From Roseateles_B sp041906185 (GTDB lineage Bacteria; Pseudomonadota; Gammaproteobacteria; Burkholderiales; Burkholderiaceae_C), in assembly GCA_041906185.1 (NCBI GenBank), contig JAYRJQ010000016.1:83503-147502 (forward strand): a stretch of DNA of 64,000 bases, read 5' to 3'. The notes beneath the pieces were generated by a model that had not been told where the DNA came from, did no database searches, and saw only the letters and a list, made by a program, of their open reading frames with translations. This document shows positions 7,707 to 16,555 of this stretch, one piece after another (the stretch's first letter is position 1; the number at the start of each line of letters is the position of its first letter). A program made the translations under genes and the position numbers.

Positions 7707-8345
7707 ATGGCCTGGACCCAAGACCAGATGGCAGCGCGCGCTGCCCAGGAGCTGCAGGACGGCTTCTATGTGAACCTCGGCATCGGCATCCCGACGCTGG
7801 TGGCCAACCACGTGCCCTCGCACATGGACGTGTGGCTGCAGAGCGAGAACGGCATGCTGGGCATCGGCCCCTTCCCGACGGAGGACGAGGTCGACGCCGA
7901 CCTCATCAACGCCGGCAAGCAGACCGTCACCACCCTTCCGGGCTCGTCGATCTTCGGCAGCCATGACTCCTTCGCCATGATCCGCGGCGGCAAGATCAAC
8001 CTGTCCATCCTCGGCGCCATGCAGGTCACGGCCCAGGGCGACCTGGCCAACTGGATGATCCCCGGCAAGATGGTCAAGGGCATGGGCGGCGCGATGGACC
8101 TCGTGGCCGGCGTGAAGCGCGTCATCGTGCTGATGGAGCACGTCGCGAAGAAGAAGGACGGCACCGAGGACCTCAAGATCCTGCCCCAGTGCACCCTGCC
8201 GCTGACCGGCAAGGGCGTGGTGAACCGCATCATCACGGATCTCGCCGTGATGGACGTGACCCCCGAAGGCCTGAAGCTCGTCGAGCTGGCCGAGGGCGTG
8301 ACGCGCGAGTTCGTGCAGAGCCGCACGGGCGTGCCGCTGATCTGA
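7707..8345 (+). CDS. scoB: 3-oxoacid CoA-transferase, subunit B
   Basis: 212 residues from the ATG after GAGGAGACGACC; an earlier in-frame start overlapping scoA is not needed. Beta subunit of family I CoA-transferases: NLGIGIPTLVANHVP, then the catalytic glutamate in SENGMLG, and GSHDSFAMIRGGKINLSILG. The glutamate forms the enzyme-CoA thioester during transfer. Acts with the adjacent scoA product as a heterodimer or heterotetramer. No later gene joins the operon; the next gene starts 180 bp downstream with its own ribosome binding site. Confidence 0.93.
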   Translation: MAWTQDQMAARAAQELQDGFYVNLGIGIPTLVANHVPSHMDVWLQSENGMLGIGPFPTEDEVDADLINAGKQTVTTLPGSSIFGSHDSFAMIRGGKINLSILGAMQVTAQGDLANWMIPGKMVKGMGGAMDLVAGVKRVIVLMEHVAKKKDGTEDLKILPQCTLPLTGKGVVNRIITDLAVMDVTPEGLKLVELAEGVTREFVQSRTGVPLI

Positions 8346-8371
8346 CGCACAGCACCCTGGCCCCGCCCGGC

Positions 8372-8386
8372 GGGGTCAGGTCTTGC
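8372..8386 (+). repeat. Exact copy of the dispersed 15-bp word
   Basis: GGGGTCAGGTCTTGC, in the spacer after scoB. Its GGGG also pairs with an upstream CCCC of CCCCGCCCGGCGGGG, a small hairpin. Confidence 0.7.
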
Positions 8387-8525
8387 CTCGGCGCCCGCCC
8401 AGGGCGCCGTCCTGTCCGGCGGCGGTGCATCCTGTCCCGCCGCCGCTGCGGTGCGTCGCCCGGCGGCCTCGCGACGCCGGCCCCCGCGCTAGCCTCCCGG
8501 CTTTGAGCCTGCGAGGGAGCGCATC

Positions 8526-9296
8526 ATGAATCTGGGACAGGGGCTGGCGTGCGCTGGCCTGGTGGTGTCGACGGCATCGATGGCGGCAGCGCCGCCGCCG
8601 CGCGTGCTCGGCTTCGAGATGCTCGGCACGCTGCCCGTGCTGACGGCCCAGGTGGAGGGCCGGCCCGTGCGCCTGCTGCTGGACACCGGGGGCGGTGCCG
8701 CCCTGGCCCTGCGGCCCGAGGCCGCCGCGGCCCTGTCGCCCCCCTCTGCCTCTTCCGCATCTTCCGCGCCCGGCCGCCTGCGCCTCCAACTGGGGGACGC
8801 CGAGCCCGTCGAGCTGCCCGCCGCGCTGTGGCGCAAGTCCGCCTATCCGCCCGGTGTGGACGGCTACCTCGGCTGGGGCTACCTCCGCCAGTTCAGCGTG
8901 GTGCTGGACTATGGCCGGCGCCAGCTGCAGCTCGGGCCCGCCGGCCAGCTCGCGCCGTCGTGCGGGGAGGGGCGGGCCGCGCTGAAGCACCTCGGGAGCC
9001 TGCCCTACCTGACCGTACTGCACGAGGGCCAGCCATTGCCCCTGGGGCTGGACACTGGCGCCAACCAGAACGTGCTGCTCGCCGGCCGCGTGGCCGATGC
9101 CGCGACGCCGGGTGCGCGCCATGCGCTGCCGGCGGCGCGCTGGGACGGCGGCGCGCTCACACTGGGCGATTTCCAGGTCATCGAGCTGCAGGTGCCGGTG
9201 CTGGCCGGCTTCCTGGGCCATGGCTTCTTCTCGGCCCACCGTGTGTGCCTGGACGCCCAGAGCGCGGCCGTCGCCATCGAGCCGCGGGCGCCCTGA
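8526..9296 (+). CDS. Exported retropepsin-like aspartyl protease with two DTG motifs
   Basis: 256 residues, starting at the ATG after GAGGGAG. A signal peptide ends around residue 21 (MAAA). Two aspartyl-protease motifs appear in one chain: LLLDTGGGA at Asp53 and LGLDTGANQNV at Asp176, each after a short beta-strand segment. Retropepsin-like bacterial proteins usually carry one DTG per chain and dimerise, so this chain may form its own two-lobed active site, as pepsins do. The second lobe ends with FLGHGFFSAHRVCLD, resembling the hydrophobic-Gly motif after the DTG strand. A periplasmic peptidase is the best guess. A catalytically dead binding protein cannot be excluded. Confidence 0.7.
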   Translation: MNLGQGLACAGLVVSTASMAAAPPPRVLGFEMLGTLPVLTAQVEGRPVRLLLDTGGGAALALRPEAAAALSPPSASSASSAPGRLRLQLGDAEPVELPAALWRKSAYPPGVDGYLGWGYLRQFSVVLDYGRRQLQLGPAGQLAPSCGEGRAALKHLGSLPYLTVLHEGQPLPLGLDTGANQNVLLAGRVADAATPGARHALPAARWDGGALTLGDFQVIELQVPVLAGFLGHGFFSAHRVCLDAQSAAVAIEPRAP

Positions 9297-9531
9297 GCGA
9301 GTCGGGTGCCGGCCCCTCGCGGGCCCCCAGGTAAAGAAGCGTCAAGACCGGCGCGCGCTGTCGCCGCGCAAGTGCTTGTCAGCGTTGGCATTCGGATCGG
9401 TTGCGCGCCGGGACATCGTTAACGAATGCTTGCGAGTTGAATCCGTCGATTCGCATGGCGGACAAACAGATGCCCTAGGCTGCGCGGGTTGTGCCTCCAT
9501 CCTCTTGCCTGGATCCCGCCTGGAGCCTGTC

Positions 9532-11337
9532 ATGTCCGCCTCCGACCTTCTTGATGCCGAGCCCGCCGTCCGCCCCGAGGCCTTGCCTGCGGCCGACGGC
9601 CCGGCCCTTCCCGCGGGCCTGATCGCCCTGGCCGCCGCACTGCCGCTGGCCGCCTGTGGTGGCGGCGGTGGCAGCGACGGGCCGTCGCCGACCCCCACGC
9701 CCACCCCCACACCGACGCCGACGCCCGTCCCCACACCGACGCCCACCCCGGTCCCGAGCCCGGTTCCGACGCCGACCCCCACCCCGACGCCCGTCCCCAC
9801 GCCCGTCCCGGCCCCGGCGACGGACGCCACCGCGGCCCGCTTCCTGAACCAGGCCGGCTTCAGCGCCACGCCCGAGAGCATCGCCACCGTCAAGGCCCAG
9901 GGCTACGCCGCCTGGCTGGACGCCGAGTTCGCCAAGCCTCTCAGCCAGAGCCACTACGACTGGATGGTCGCCAAGGGCTACGGCGCCGTCGACTTCCGCA
10001 ACGATTTCCGCGGGGTGGACAACACGATCTGGCGCAAGCTCATCAGCTCGCCCGACACCCTGCGCCAGCGCGTGGTGCTGGCCCTGAGCGAGATCTTCGT
10101 GGTCTCCATGGCCGGCATCCCGGTCACCTGGCGGGGCATGGCGGTTGCCACCTACCTCGACATGCTGGAGGCCAAGGCCTTCACGAGCTACCGCGAGCTG
10201 CTGGAGGGCGTCACGCTGTCCAACGCCATGGGCTCCTACCTCAACATGCGGGGCAACCAGAAGGAAGACCCCAAGACCGGCCGCGTGCCGGACGAGAACT
10301 ACGCCCGCGAGGTGATGCAGCTGTTCAGCATCGGCCTGTACCAGCTCAAGCTCGACGGCACGCCGGTGCTCAGCGGCGGCAAGCCGGTCGAGACCTACCA
10401 GCAGTCCAACATCACCGAGCTGGCGCGGGTGCTGACGGGCTGGGACTTCGACGGCGCCAGCGCCACCGACCCGGCCTTCATGAAGAAGCCCATGGTCCAC
10501 AACCCGGCGCGCTTCTCGACGGGGGCCAAGAAGGTGCTGAACGTCGACATCCCCGCCACGGCGGACGGCCCGGCGGCGCTGAAGATCGTGCTGGACACGC
10601 TGGCCAACCACGCCAACACCGCGCCCTTCATCTCGCGCCAGCTGATCCAGCGCCTGGTCTGCTCGAACCCCAGCCCGGCCTACGTCCAGCGCGTGGCCAC
10701 GGTCTTCAATGACAACGGGCAGGGCCAGCGGGGGGACATGAAGTCGGTGATCAAGGCCATCCTGCTCGACATCGAGGCGCGCAGCCCCGGCACCGGGCCC
10801 GACACCGGCAAGCTCCGCGAGCCCGTGCAGCGCTTCGTGCAATGGGCACGCCTGGCGGGCCTCACCTCGCCGACGGAGCTCTGGAACATCGGCGACCTCA
10901 GCAACCCCGCCAACCGCCTCGGCCAGAGCCCGCTGCGCAGCCCCTCGGTCTTCAACTTCTTCCGCCCGGGCTATGTACCGCCCAACTCCGTGCTGGGAGA
11001 CAACAAGGTCACCGCGCCCGAGTTCCAGCTGCTCAACGAGAGCACGGTGGCGGGCTACCTGAACTTCATGCAGAGCGTGATCGCCAACGGCATCGGCGAG
11101 CTCAAGCCGGTCTACACGGCCTTCGACGCGCTGGCACTGGACCCGCCGAAGCTCGTGGCGCAGCTGGCCCTGCTGCTGGCGGGTGACACCGTCAGCGCGG
11201 CCACGCAGACCCTCATCGCCAACGCCATCGGCGCGATCGCGGCGAGCAATGTCGCCAACGACGCCGGGCGCCTCAACCGCGTGCGCGCCGCCATCCTCAT
11301 GCTGATGGCCGGCCCCGAGTACCTGATCCAGAAGTGA
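9532..11337 (+). CDS. DUF1800 family exported protein with Pro-Thr linker
   Basis: 601 residues from the ATG at 9532, preceded by TGGAG; the reading frame is open far upstream but looks like shadow. A lipobox-like LPLAAC ends at Cys42 and is followed by a Gly run, then a Thr-Pro/Val-Pro linker of about 45 residues. From about residue 100 the chain matches DUF1800 proteins (TLRQRVVLALSEIFVVS, DENYAREVMQLFSIGLYQL, ELARVLTGWDFDG, SPSVFNFFRPGY). The segment before the hydrophobic part is acidic rather than basic, which is odd for a signal peptide. The gene starts an operon with the DUF1501 gene 11 bp downstream. The function of this pair is not established. Confidence 0.88.
   Translation: MSASDLLDAEPAVRPEALPAADGPALPAGLIALAAALPLAACGGGGGSDGPSPTPTPTPTPTPTPVPTPTPTPVPSPVPTPTPTPTPVPTPVPAPATDATAARFLNQAGFSATPESIATVKAQGYAAWLDAEFAKPLSQSHYDWMVAKGYGAVDFRNDFRGVDNTIWRKLISSPDTLRQRVVLALSEIFVVSMAGIPVTWRGMAVATYLDMLEAKAFTSYRELLEGVTLSNAMGSYLNMRGNQKEDPKTGRVPDENYAREVMQLFSIGLYQLKLDGTPVLSGGKPVETYQQSNITELARVLTGWDFDGASATDPAFMKKPMVHNPARFSTGAKKVLNVDIPATADGPAALKIVLDTLANHANTAPFISRQLIQRLVCSNPSPAYVQRVATVFNDNGQGQRGDMKSVIKAILLDIEARSPGTGPDTGKLREPVQRFVQWARLAGLTSPTELWNIGDLSNPANRLGQSPLRSPSVFNFFRPGYVPPNSVLGDNKVTAPEFQLLNESTVAGYLNFMQSVIANGIGELKPVYTAFDALALDPPKLVAQLALLLAGDTVSAATQTLIANAIGAIAASNVANDAGRLNRVRAAILMLMAGPEYLIQK
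9685..9825 (+). repeat. Imperfect 6-bp tandem repeat encoding the Thr-Pro linker
   Basis: Runs of ACGCCC, ACCCCC, GTCCCC and close variants, in frame, give alternating Thr-Pro and Val-Pro dipeptides. It is likely to vary in length between strains through slippage. It is a coding linker, not an array of spacers. Confidence 0.8.
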
Positions 11338-11348
11338 GGAGCGACGCC

Positions 11349-12737
11349 ATGCACCCCAGCAAGCTTCCCCAGCTGCAGCGCCGCGAGTTCCTGCGCCGCG
11401 CCTCCGCCCTCGGCCTGGCCGGCACCGCCGCGCCCTTCGCGCTCAACCTCGCCGCGATGGGCGAGGCCGCCGCGCAGACGGCGGGCAACGACTACAAGGC
11501 CCTGGTCTGCGTCTTCCTCTACGGCGGCAACGACTACGGCAACACGCTCGTGCCCTACGACGCCACGAACTACGGGGCCTACGCCACGATCCGTGGCGCG
11601 ATCGCCACGCCGCGGGACCAGCTGGCCGCCACGGCGCTGACGCCGCGCATCGCCCTGCCGGATGCCCGCCAGATGGCGCTGGCGCCGCAGATGGGCCGGC
11701 TCAAGACGCTCTTCGACAGCGGCCGCTTGGGCGTGCAGCTCAACGTCGGCACGCTGATCCAGCCCACCACGCTGGCCCAGTACAAGGCCCAGAGCGTGCC
11801 CCTGCCGCCCAAGCTCTTCTCCCACAACGACCAGCAGAGCGTCTGGCAGGCCTCGAGCCCCGAAGGCGCCGTCACCGGCTGGGGCGGGCGCATGGGCGAC
11901 CGTTTCCTGTCCGGCAACGGCAACACCACCTTCACCTGCATCAACGCCTCGGGCAATGCCGTCTTCATGGCGGGCCAGCAGGCGGTGCAGTACCAGGTCG
12001 CCACCAACGGCGCGGTGGCCGTGAATGCCGTCACCAAGCCGCTCTATGGCTCGCAGCAGTGCGCCGACGCGCTGCGCACGCTCATCACCGCGCCGCGCTC
12101 GCACTGGATGGAGCAGGAGCTCAACCGCGTGGTGTCCCGCTCGCTGTCGGCCCAGACCATCGTCTCGAGCGCGCTCAATGCGCTGCCGCCGCTCACCACG
12201 GTCTTCGACCCGAACAACGGCCTGGCGCAGCAGCTGCAGATCGTGGCCCGGCTGATCGGCTCGCGCGCCAGCCTCGGCGTCAAGCGGCAGGTCTTCTTCG
12301 TGTCCATGGGCGGCTTCGACCTCCACGACTTCCTGCCCAACCAGCACCCGGGCCTGCTGACGGCCGTCAGCGAGGCGATGGGCGCCTTCTACGACGCGAC
12401 CGTTGAGCTGGGCATCGCCGACGCCGTGACCACCTTCACCGCCTCGGACTTCGGCCGCACCCTCAGCAGCAACGGCGACGGCTCCGACCACGGCTGGGGC
12501 AGCCACCACTTCGTGATGGGCGGCGCCGTCAAGGGCGGCCGCTTCTGGGGGCAGCTGCCCTCGGTCACCGTCAACGGGCCGGACGATGTCGGTCAGGGTC
12601 GCCTGCTGCCGACCACCTCGGTGGACCAGCTGGGCGCGACCCTCGCGACCTGGATGGGCGTGAGTGCCACCGACCTGCCGGGCGTGCTGCCGCAGATCGG
12701 CAACTACTCGGTGAAGGACCTGGGCTACTTCGTCTGA
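11349..12737 (+). CDS. DUF1501 family protein, Tat-exported
   Basis: 462 residues from the ATG after GTGAGGAGC. A twin-arginine signal is visible (QRREFLRRASALGLAG) and cleavage is probable near AAAQTA. The body shows DUF1501 features: VCVFLYGGNDYGNTLVPYD, KLFSHNDQQSVWQ, FVSMGGFDLHD, TASDFGRTL and SDHGWGSHHFVMGG. The fold is related to the alkaline phosphatase/sulfatase group, and the conserved Asp and His residues suggest metal binding. Export by Tat implies that it folds, perhaps with cofactor, in the cytoplasm. It is paired with the DUF1800 gene, as is common in proteobacteria. The substrate is unknown. Confidence 0.9.
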   Translation: MHPSKLPQLQRREFLRRASALGLAGTAAPFALNLAAMGEAAAQTAGNDYKALVCVFLYGGNDYGNTLVPYDATNYGAYATIRGAIATPRDQLAATALTPRIALPDARQMALAPQMGRLKTLFDSGRLGVQLNVGTLIQPTTLAQYKAQSVPLPPKLFSHNDQQSVWQASSPEGAVTGWGGRMGDRFLSGNGNTTFTCINASGNAVFMAGQQAVQYQVATNGAVAVNAVTKPLYGSQQCADALRTLITAPRSHWMEQELNRVVSRSLSAQTIVSSALNALPPLTTVFDPNNGLAQQLQIVARLIGSRASLGVKRQVFFVSMGGFDLHDFLPNQHPGLLTAVSEAMGAFYDATVELGIADAVTTFTASDFGRTLSSNGDGSDHGWGSHHFVMGGAVKGGRFWGQLPSVTVNGPDDVGQGRLLPTTSVDQLGATLATWMGVSATDLPGVLPQIGNYSVKDLGYFV

Positions 12738-12815
12738 CGGGCCAAATCCCCTGGCGGAGGGCGGCGCTGGCCCGGCGGCCTACACTGGCCGCCATCCACG
12801 CATCCACCGCCTGCC

Positions 12816-14771
12816 ATGACCCTGATCGCCCCTGACCGCACTTCGTCCCGGCGCGCCGCCCCGGGCCCGCGTTCGTCGCTGCTGCCGCCTGCCGGTGCCA
12901 CGGCCCTGCTGGCGCTGGCGCTGCTGGGGGCAGGTCTTGCCGGCTGCGCGCAGGCGCCGCTGCAGCCGGCCTCGGTCACCGCACCTGTCGCTGCACCTGC
13001 CGCTGCACCCGCCACAGCGCCTGCCACGACCCGCACCGCCGCCCTGCAGCAGCAGCCCGAGAGCGAGAGCGGCTGGGAAGACAAGCCCGGCTGGCTGCTC
13101 CCGCACGGGGGCGTGGCCGCCGCGAACCCGCTGGCGGTGGACGCCGGCGTGGCCATGCTGCGCGCCGGGGGCAATGCGCTGGACGCCGCCATCGCCGTGC
13201 AGATGGTGCTGACGCTGGTCGAGCCACAGAGCAGCGGCATCGGCGGGGGCGCCTTCCTGATGCACTGGGACGGCCGCCGCCTGCGCGCCTTTGACGGCCG
13301 CGAGACGGCGCCCGCCGCCGCGGGCGAGTCGCTCTTCCTGCAGCCCGACGGCAAGCCCATGCCCTTCATGCAGGCCGTCGTGGGCGGCCGCAGCGTCGGC
13401 ACGCCCGGCCTGCTGCGCATGCTGGCCCAGGCCCATGCGGCCGAGGGGCGCCTGCCCTGGGCGCAGCTCTTCGAGCCGGCCATCCGCCTGAGCGAGCAGG
13501 GCTTCCCCGTCAGCGCCCGCTTCCAGAAGCTGCTGGCCGAGGACGAGTTCCTGGCCAAGGATCCCGTGGCGTCCCGCTACTTCCTCGACGCCGCCGGCAA
13601 GCCCTGGCCCCGCGGCCACCTGCTGCGCAACCCGGCGCTGGCCGAGGTGTTCCGCCGCATCGCCCGCGAGGGCGCCGAGGCCTTCTACCGCGGCCCCATC
13701 GCGGAGGACCTGGTGCGGCGCGTGCGCAGCCATCCCACCAATCCGGGCCTGCTCGCGCTGTCCGACCTCGCGGCCTACCGTCCGAAGGAGCGCGAGCCCC
13801 TGTGCACCGACGGCGCCGGCCCGGGCGGCCAGCTGTGGCGCCTGTGCGGCTTCCCGCCGCCGTCCTCGGGCCACCTGACGGTCATGCAGATGCTGGGCAT
13901 GCTGCCGCCCGTGCCGGCCGCCGAGGCGCTGCAGTCCGGCAAGCCCGGCGCCGACTGGCTGCACCGCTACACCGAGGTCGCGCGCCTCGCCTTCGCCGAC
14001 CGCAACCAGTACATCGCCGACCCGGACTTTGTGCAGGCCCCCGGCGGCCACTGGGAAACGCTGCTGTCGCCGGCCTACCTTCGCGAGCGTGCCCGCCTCG
14101 TGGGCGAGCGCAGCATGGGCCAGGCCCAGCCCGGCCAGCCCGCCGCCCAGCGCAGCGCCTACGCGCCCATGGCCGCCCAGCCGGAGTACGGCACCAGCCA
14201 CATCAGCGTGGTCGACCGCGAGGGCCGGGCCGTGGCCATGACGACGACCATCGAGGCCGTCTTCGGCGCCCACGTCATGAGCGATGGCGGCACGGGCCTG
14301 CCGGGCGGCTTCCTGCTCAACAACGAGCTCACGGACTTCTCCCTCGCCCCGCGCGATGCGCAGGGCCGGCCCGTGGCCAACCGCGTCGAGCCCGGCAAGC
14401 GGCCGCGCTCCAGCATGAGCCCGACGCTGGTCTTCAATCCGCAGGACGGCCGGCTGCTGATGAGCCTGGGCAGCCCGGGCGGGCAGGGCATCATCCATTA
14501 CGTGGCCAAGAGCCTTCTTGGCGTGCGGGACTGGGGCCTGGACCTGCAGCAGGCCTTCGCCCTGCCCAATGTCGCCAGCTTCAACGGGCCGACGGTGCTC
14601 GAGACCGGCCAGTTCCCGGCGGCCACCCAGGAGGCGCTCAAGGCCCGCGGCCACACGGTGGTCGAGCGGGACATGACCAGCGGCCTGCACGGCCTGCAGC
14701 GCCAGGGCAGCGGCTGGTTCGGCGCGGCCGATCCGCGCCGTGAAGGCGTGGCAAAGGGCACGGAGCCATGA
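12816..14771 (+). CDS. ggt: Gamma-glutamyltransferase, lipoprotein-anchored
   Basis: 651 residues. It cleaves the gamma-glutamyl bond of glutathione and similar compounds in the periplasm. A signal with lipobox LAGC (Cys near 44) is followed by an Ala/Pro/Thr-rich linker, so the enzyme should be membrane-tethered rather than soluble, as in E. coli. The large-subunit region has QSSGIGGGAFLMHWDG and GGRSVGTPG. The autoprocessing nucleophile is Thr460 in EYGTSHISVVD, which would start the small subunit. PRSSMSPTLVF and GSPGGQGIIHYVAKS complete the active site. The stop codon overlaps the next start (ATGA). A near copy of the dispersed 15-bp word lies in the signal-peptide codons (12926-12940). 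Confidence 0.93.
   Translation: MTLIAPDRTSSRRAAPGPRSSLLPPAGATALLALALLGAGLAGCAQAPLQPASVTAPVAAPAAAPATAPATTRTAALQQQPESESGWEDKPGWLLPHGGVAAANPLAVDAGVAMLRAGGNALDAAIAVQMVLTLVEPQSSGIGGGAFLMHWDGRRLRAFDGRETAPAAAGESLFLQPDGKPMPFMQAVVGGRSVGTPGLLRMLAQAHAAEGRLPWAQLFEPAIRLSEQGFPVSARFQKLLAEDEFLAKDPVASRYFLDAAGKPWPRGHLLRNPALAEVFRRIAREGAEAFYRGPIAEDLVRRVRSHPTNPGLLALSDLAAYRPKEREPLCTDGAGPGGQLWRLCGFPPPSSGHLTVMQMLGMLPPVPAAEALQSGKPGADWLHRYTEVARLAFADRNQYIADPDFVQAPGGHWETLLSPAYLRERARLVGERSMGQAQPGQPAAQRSAYAPMAAQPEYGTSHISVVDREGRAVAMTTTIEAVFGAHVMSDGGTGLPGGFLLNNELTDFSLAPRDAQGRPVANRVEPGKRPRSSMSPTLVFNPQDGRLLMSLGSPGGQGIIHYVAKSLLGVRDWGLDLQQAFALPNVASFNGPTVLETGQFPAATQEALKARGHTVVERDMTSGLHGLQRQGSGWFGAADPRREGVAKGTEP
12926..12940 (+). 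repeat. Near copy of the dispersed word, in the ggt signal region
   Basis: GGGGGCAGGTCTTGC, one mismatch. It encodes part of the hydrophobic core and lipobox (GAGLAGC). Confidence 0.5.
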
Positions 14772-15028
14772 CGTCGCCCGGCATTCGGCCGGGGTGGGCG
14801 CGCCGCGTGCGGGGAGCCTGGCAGGCCCTCGGGCCGCGGGGCCGGACGATCGTCTGGTGTGCCGTGGTCGAGCTCGTCGTGGTGGGGCTGCTCGGCAGCC
14901 TGTTGCACTCGCTGGCCCTCGGGCTGGCCGTATCAGTGGGGGTGATCGGACCGGTGTCGCTGTGGCTGGCACCGGCCTTGCTGGCGCACTATCGGCATGC
15001 CGAGCGCCTGAAGGCGAGCCGCCGCTGA
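14768..15028 (+). CDS. Small membrane protein overlapping ggt
   Basis: 86 residues. The ATG overlaps the ggt stop by 4 bp (ATGA), so translation is coupled. A basic N-terminal third (RPGWARRVRGAWQALGPRGR) is followed by two hydrophobic segments (IVWCAVVELVVVGLLGSLLHSLALGLAVSV and GVIGPVSLWLAPALLAHY, each given here in part) and a basic tail. Positive charges on both sides suggest a hairpin with the termini in the cytoplasm. I do not recognise a family; its coupling to ggt suggests a shared role. Confidence 0.65.
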   Translation: MTSPGIRPGWARRVRGAWQALGPRGRTIVWCAVVELVVVGLLGSLLHSLALGLAVSVGVIGPVSLWLAPALLAHYRHAERLKASRR

Positions 15029-15103
15029 TCGCCCGCTGATCACCCGCTGGCCGGGCGCACAGGCGCGGCGGCCGTGGGCCGTCTCAGCCGGCCCCGGCCG
15101 GTG

Positions 15104-16372
15104 TCAGCCCGCCAGCGCCCGGATCTGCCGCAGCAGCGACGGGCCCTTGCCCGTAAGTTGCTGGCTGATCAGCGCCTTGAGCGGCGGCAGGTGCGCGGCG
15201 CCCTGCAGCACGCCCTGGCGCAGCGCGCGGGCGAGGGGGCGCTCGTCGGTGAAGAGCTTCACGACGGCATTGGTGCCCAGGTAGATCGGCCGCGTGGCGC
15301 GGCGGTGCTCGCGCTCGAAGCGGTCCAGGGCCACGGCGTCGCCGAGGTCCGCGCCGGGGCGGTGGCGGCGGGCCATCTGCAGCTCGCGGGCCAGCGTCTC
15401 GACGCCATAGAGCCCGAAGTTGTAGCCATGGGCCGTGACCGGGTGCATGCCCACGGCCGCGTCGCCGATGAGCGCGAAGCGGCGGGCCACGAAGCGGCGC
15501 GCGTAGGTCGCGACCAGGGGATAGAAGTGCCGCGGGCCGGCCAGGCGCAGGGTGCCCAGGCGCCCCTGGCTGTGGGTCTGGACCCAGTCGAGGAAGGCCT
15601 CGTCGGAGAGGTCCAGCAGGCCCTGGGCCTCGTCGGCGTTGACGGTCAGCACGAGCGAGGCCAGGTGCTCCTGCAGCGGCAGCCAGGCCATGGTGTGGCC
15701 GTGATGGAAGCACTCCAGCGCCGTGTGCTGGTGCGGCAGCTCGTGGTGCATGCGGCACAGGATCACGCTGCGGCCGAAGTCCAGCAGGTCGGCGCCGATG
15801 CCGGCGAGGCGGCGGCTGGCGGAGAAGCGGCTGTCGGCGGCGATGAGCAGCGGCGCGCCGAGGCGCTCGCCGCTCTCCAGCACCACTTCCGCCGCCCGTC
15901 CGCCCTGGGCCAGCAGATTGAGCTTGGCCACGCGGGTGCCGCATCGCAGGGTCACGAGGTCCTGCCGGCGGCACACGCCCTGGTAGGCGACCTGCCGCAG
16001 CCAGTGGTTGGGCACGAGATGGCCGAGGCGGTCCGTGCCCTGGCCCTCGGCGGTGAAGCCGAGGAAGCGCGCGTCCTGGCCGTTGAAGACCTGCGCGGCC
16101 TTGAGCGGGGAGATCGCCTCGGGCGGCAGGTCCCCCCAGGCGCCGAGCTGCTGCAGCACGCCCATGCCCCGGTGGGTGAGGGCGATCTCGCGGCCGTCCT
16201 CCTGCGGCTCGGCGATGGACGCCAGCGGCGCCTGCTCCAACACGGTCGAGGCGATGCCGATGTCGGCCAGGGCCGCGGCCATGGACAGGCCCGCAGGGCC
16301 GGCGCCGATGATCAGGACGGAATCGGAAGGGGTCGAGGTCTGCACGATGCGGTGGGGCACGAGGGCCGGCAT
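15104..16372 (-). CDS. FAD-dependent hydroxylase, UbiH/UbiM type
   Basis: 422 residues. Flavin monooxygenase of the ubiquinone-hydroxylase family: an N-terminal dinucleotide fold with IIGAGPAGLSMA, a mid-chain DRLGHLVPNHWLRQVAY and the C-terminal FAD motif ALIGDAAVGMHPVTAHGYNFGLYG. The MHPVTAHG form is closer to UbiM of Neisseria-type bacteria than to UbiH or UbiF (which usually read HPxAGQG), so a role in the aromatic-ring hydroxylation of ubiquinone is likely. The start is weakly supported because no clear ribosome binding site precedes the ATG. It stands alone on the minus strand, convergent with the ggt operon. Confidence 0.75.
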   Translation of the reverse strand: MPALVPHRIVQTSTPSDSVLIIGAGPAGLSMAAALADIGIASTVLEQAPLASIAEPQEDGREIALTHRGMGVLQQLGAWGDLPPEAISPLKAAQVFNGQDARFLGFTAEGQGTDRLGHLVPNHWLRQVAYQGVCRRQDLVTLRCGTRVAKLNLLAQGGRAAEVVLESGERLGAPLLIAADSRFSASRRLAGIGADLLDFGRSVILCRMHHELPHQHTALECFHHGHTMAWLPLQEHLASLVLTVNADEAQGLLDLSDEAFLDWVQTHSQGRLGTLRLAGPRHFYPLVATYARRFVARRFALIGDAAVGMHPVTAHGYNFGLYGVETLARELQMARRHRPGADLGDAVALDRFEREHRRATRPIYLGTNAVVKLFTDERPLARALRQGVLQGAAHLPPLKALISQQLTGKGPSLLRQIRALAG

Positions 16373-16462
16373 TGGAGGCGCGAGCAGGGTAGCCCAGGGG
16401 CGTGGGCGGCGGCTTGATCCTGGTCAGCCCGCCCGACCGCCGATGGCCGATCGACCCGCCAT

Positions 16463-16494
16463 GAAAAACGCCCCGGCCGATGAACGGGCGGGGC
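16463..16494 (-). terminator. Terminator after dsbB
   Basis: On the minus strand, a 10-bp stem with one mismatch (GCCCCGCCCG against CGGCCGGGGC), a 5-nt loop and a following GTTTTT. It lies about 60 bp beyond the dsbB stop codon. Confidence 0.7.
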
Positions 16495-16555
16495 GGGGGC
16501 GCGTGGCCGTGTGCGGCGGGCCGCTGCCGCTGCCACGGCCGCTGCGGTCGCGGGA

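Noticed and set aside
9685..9825. Regular repeats that might be taken for a CRISPR array
   Set aside because: Units are 6 bp, in frame and encode a Thr-Pro linker; there are no spacers.
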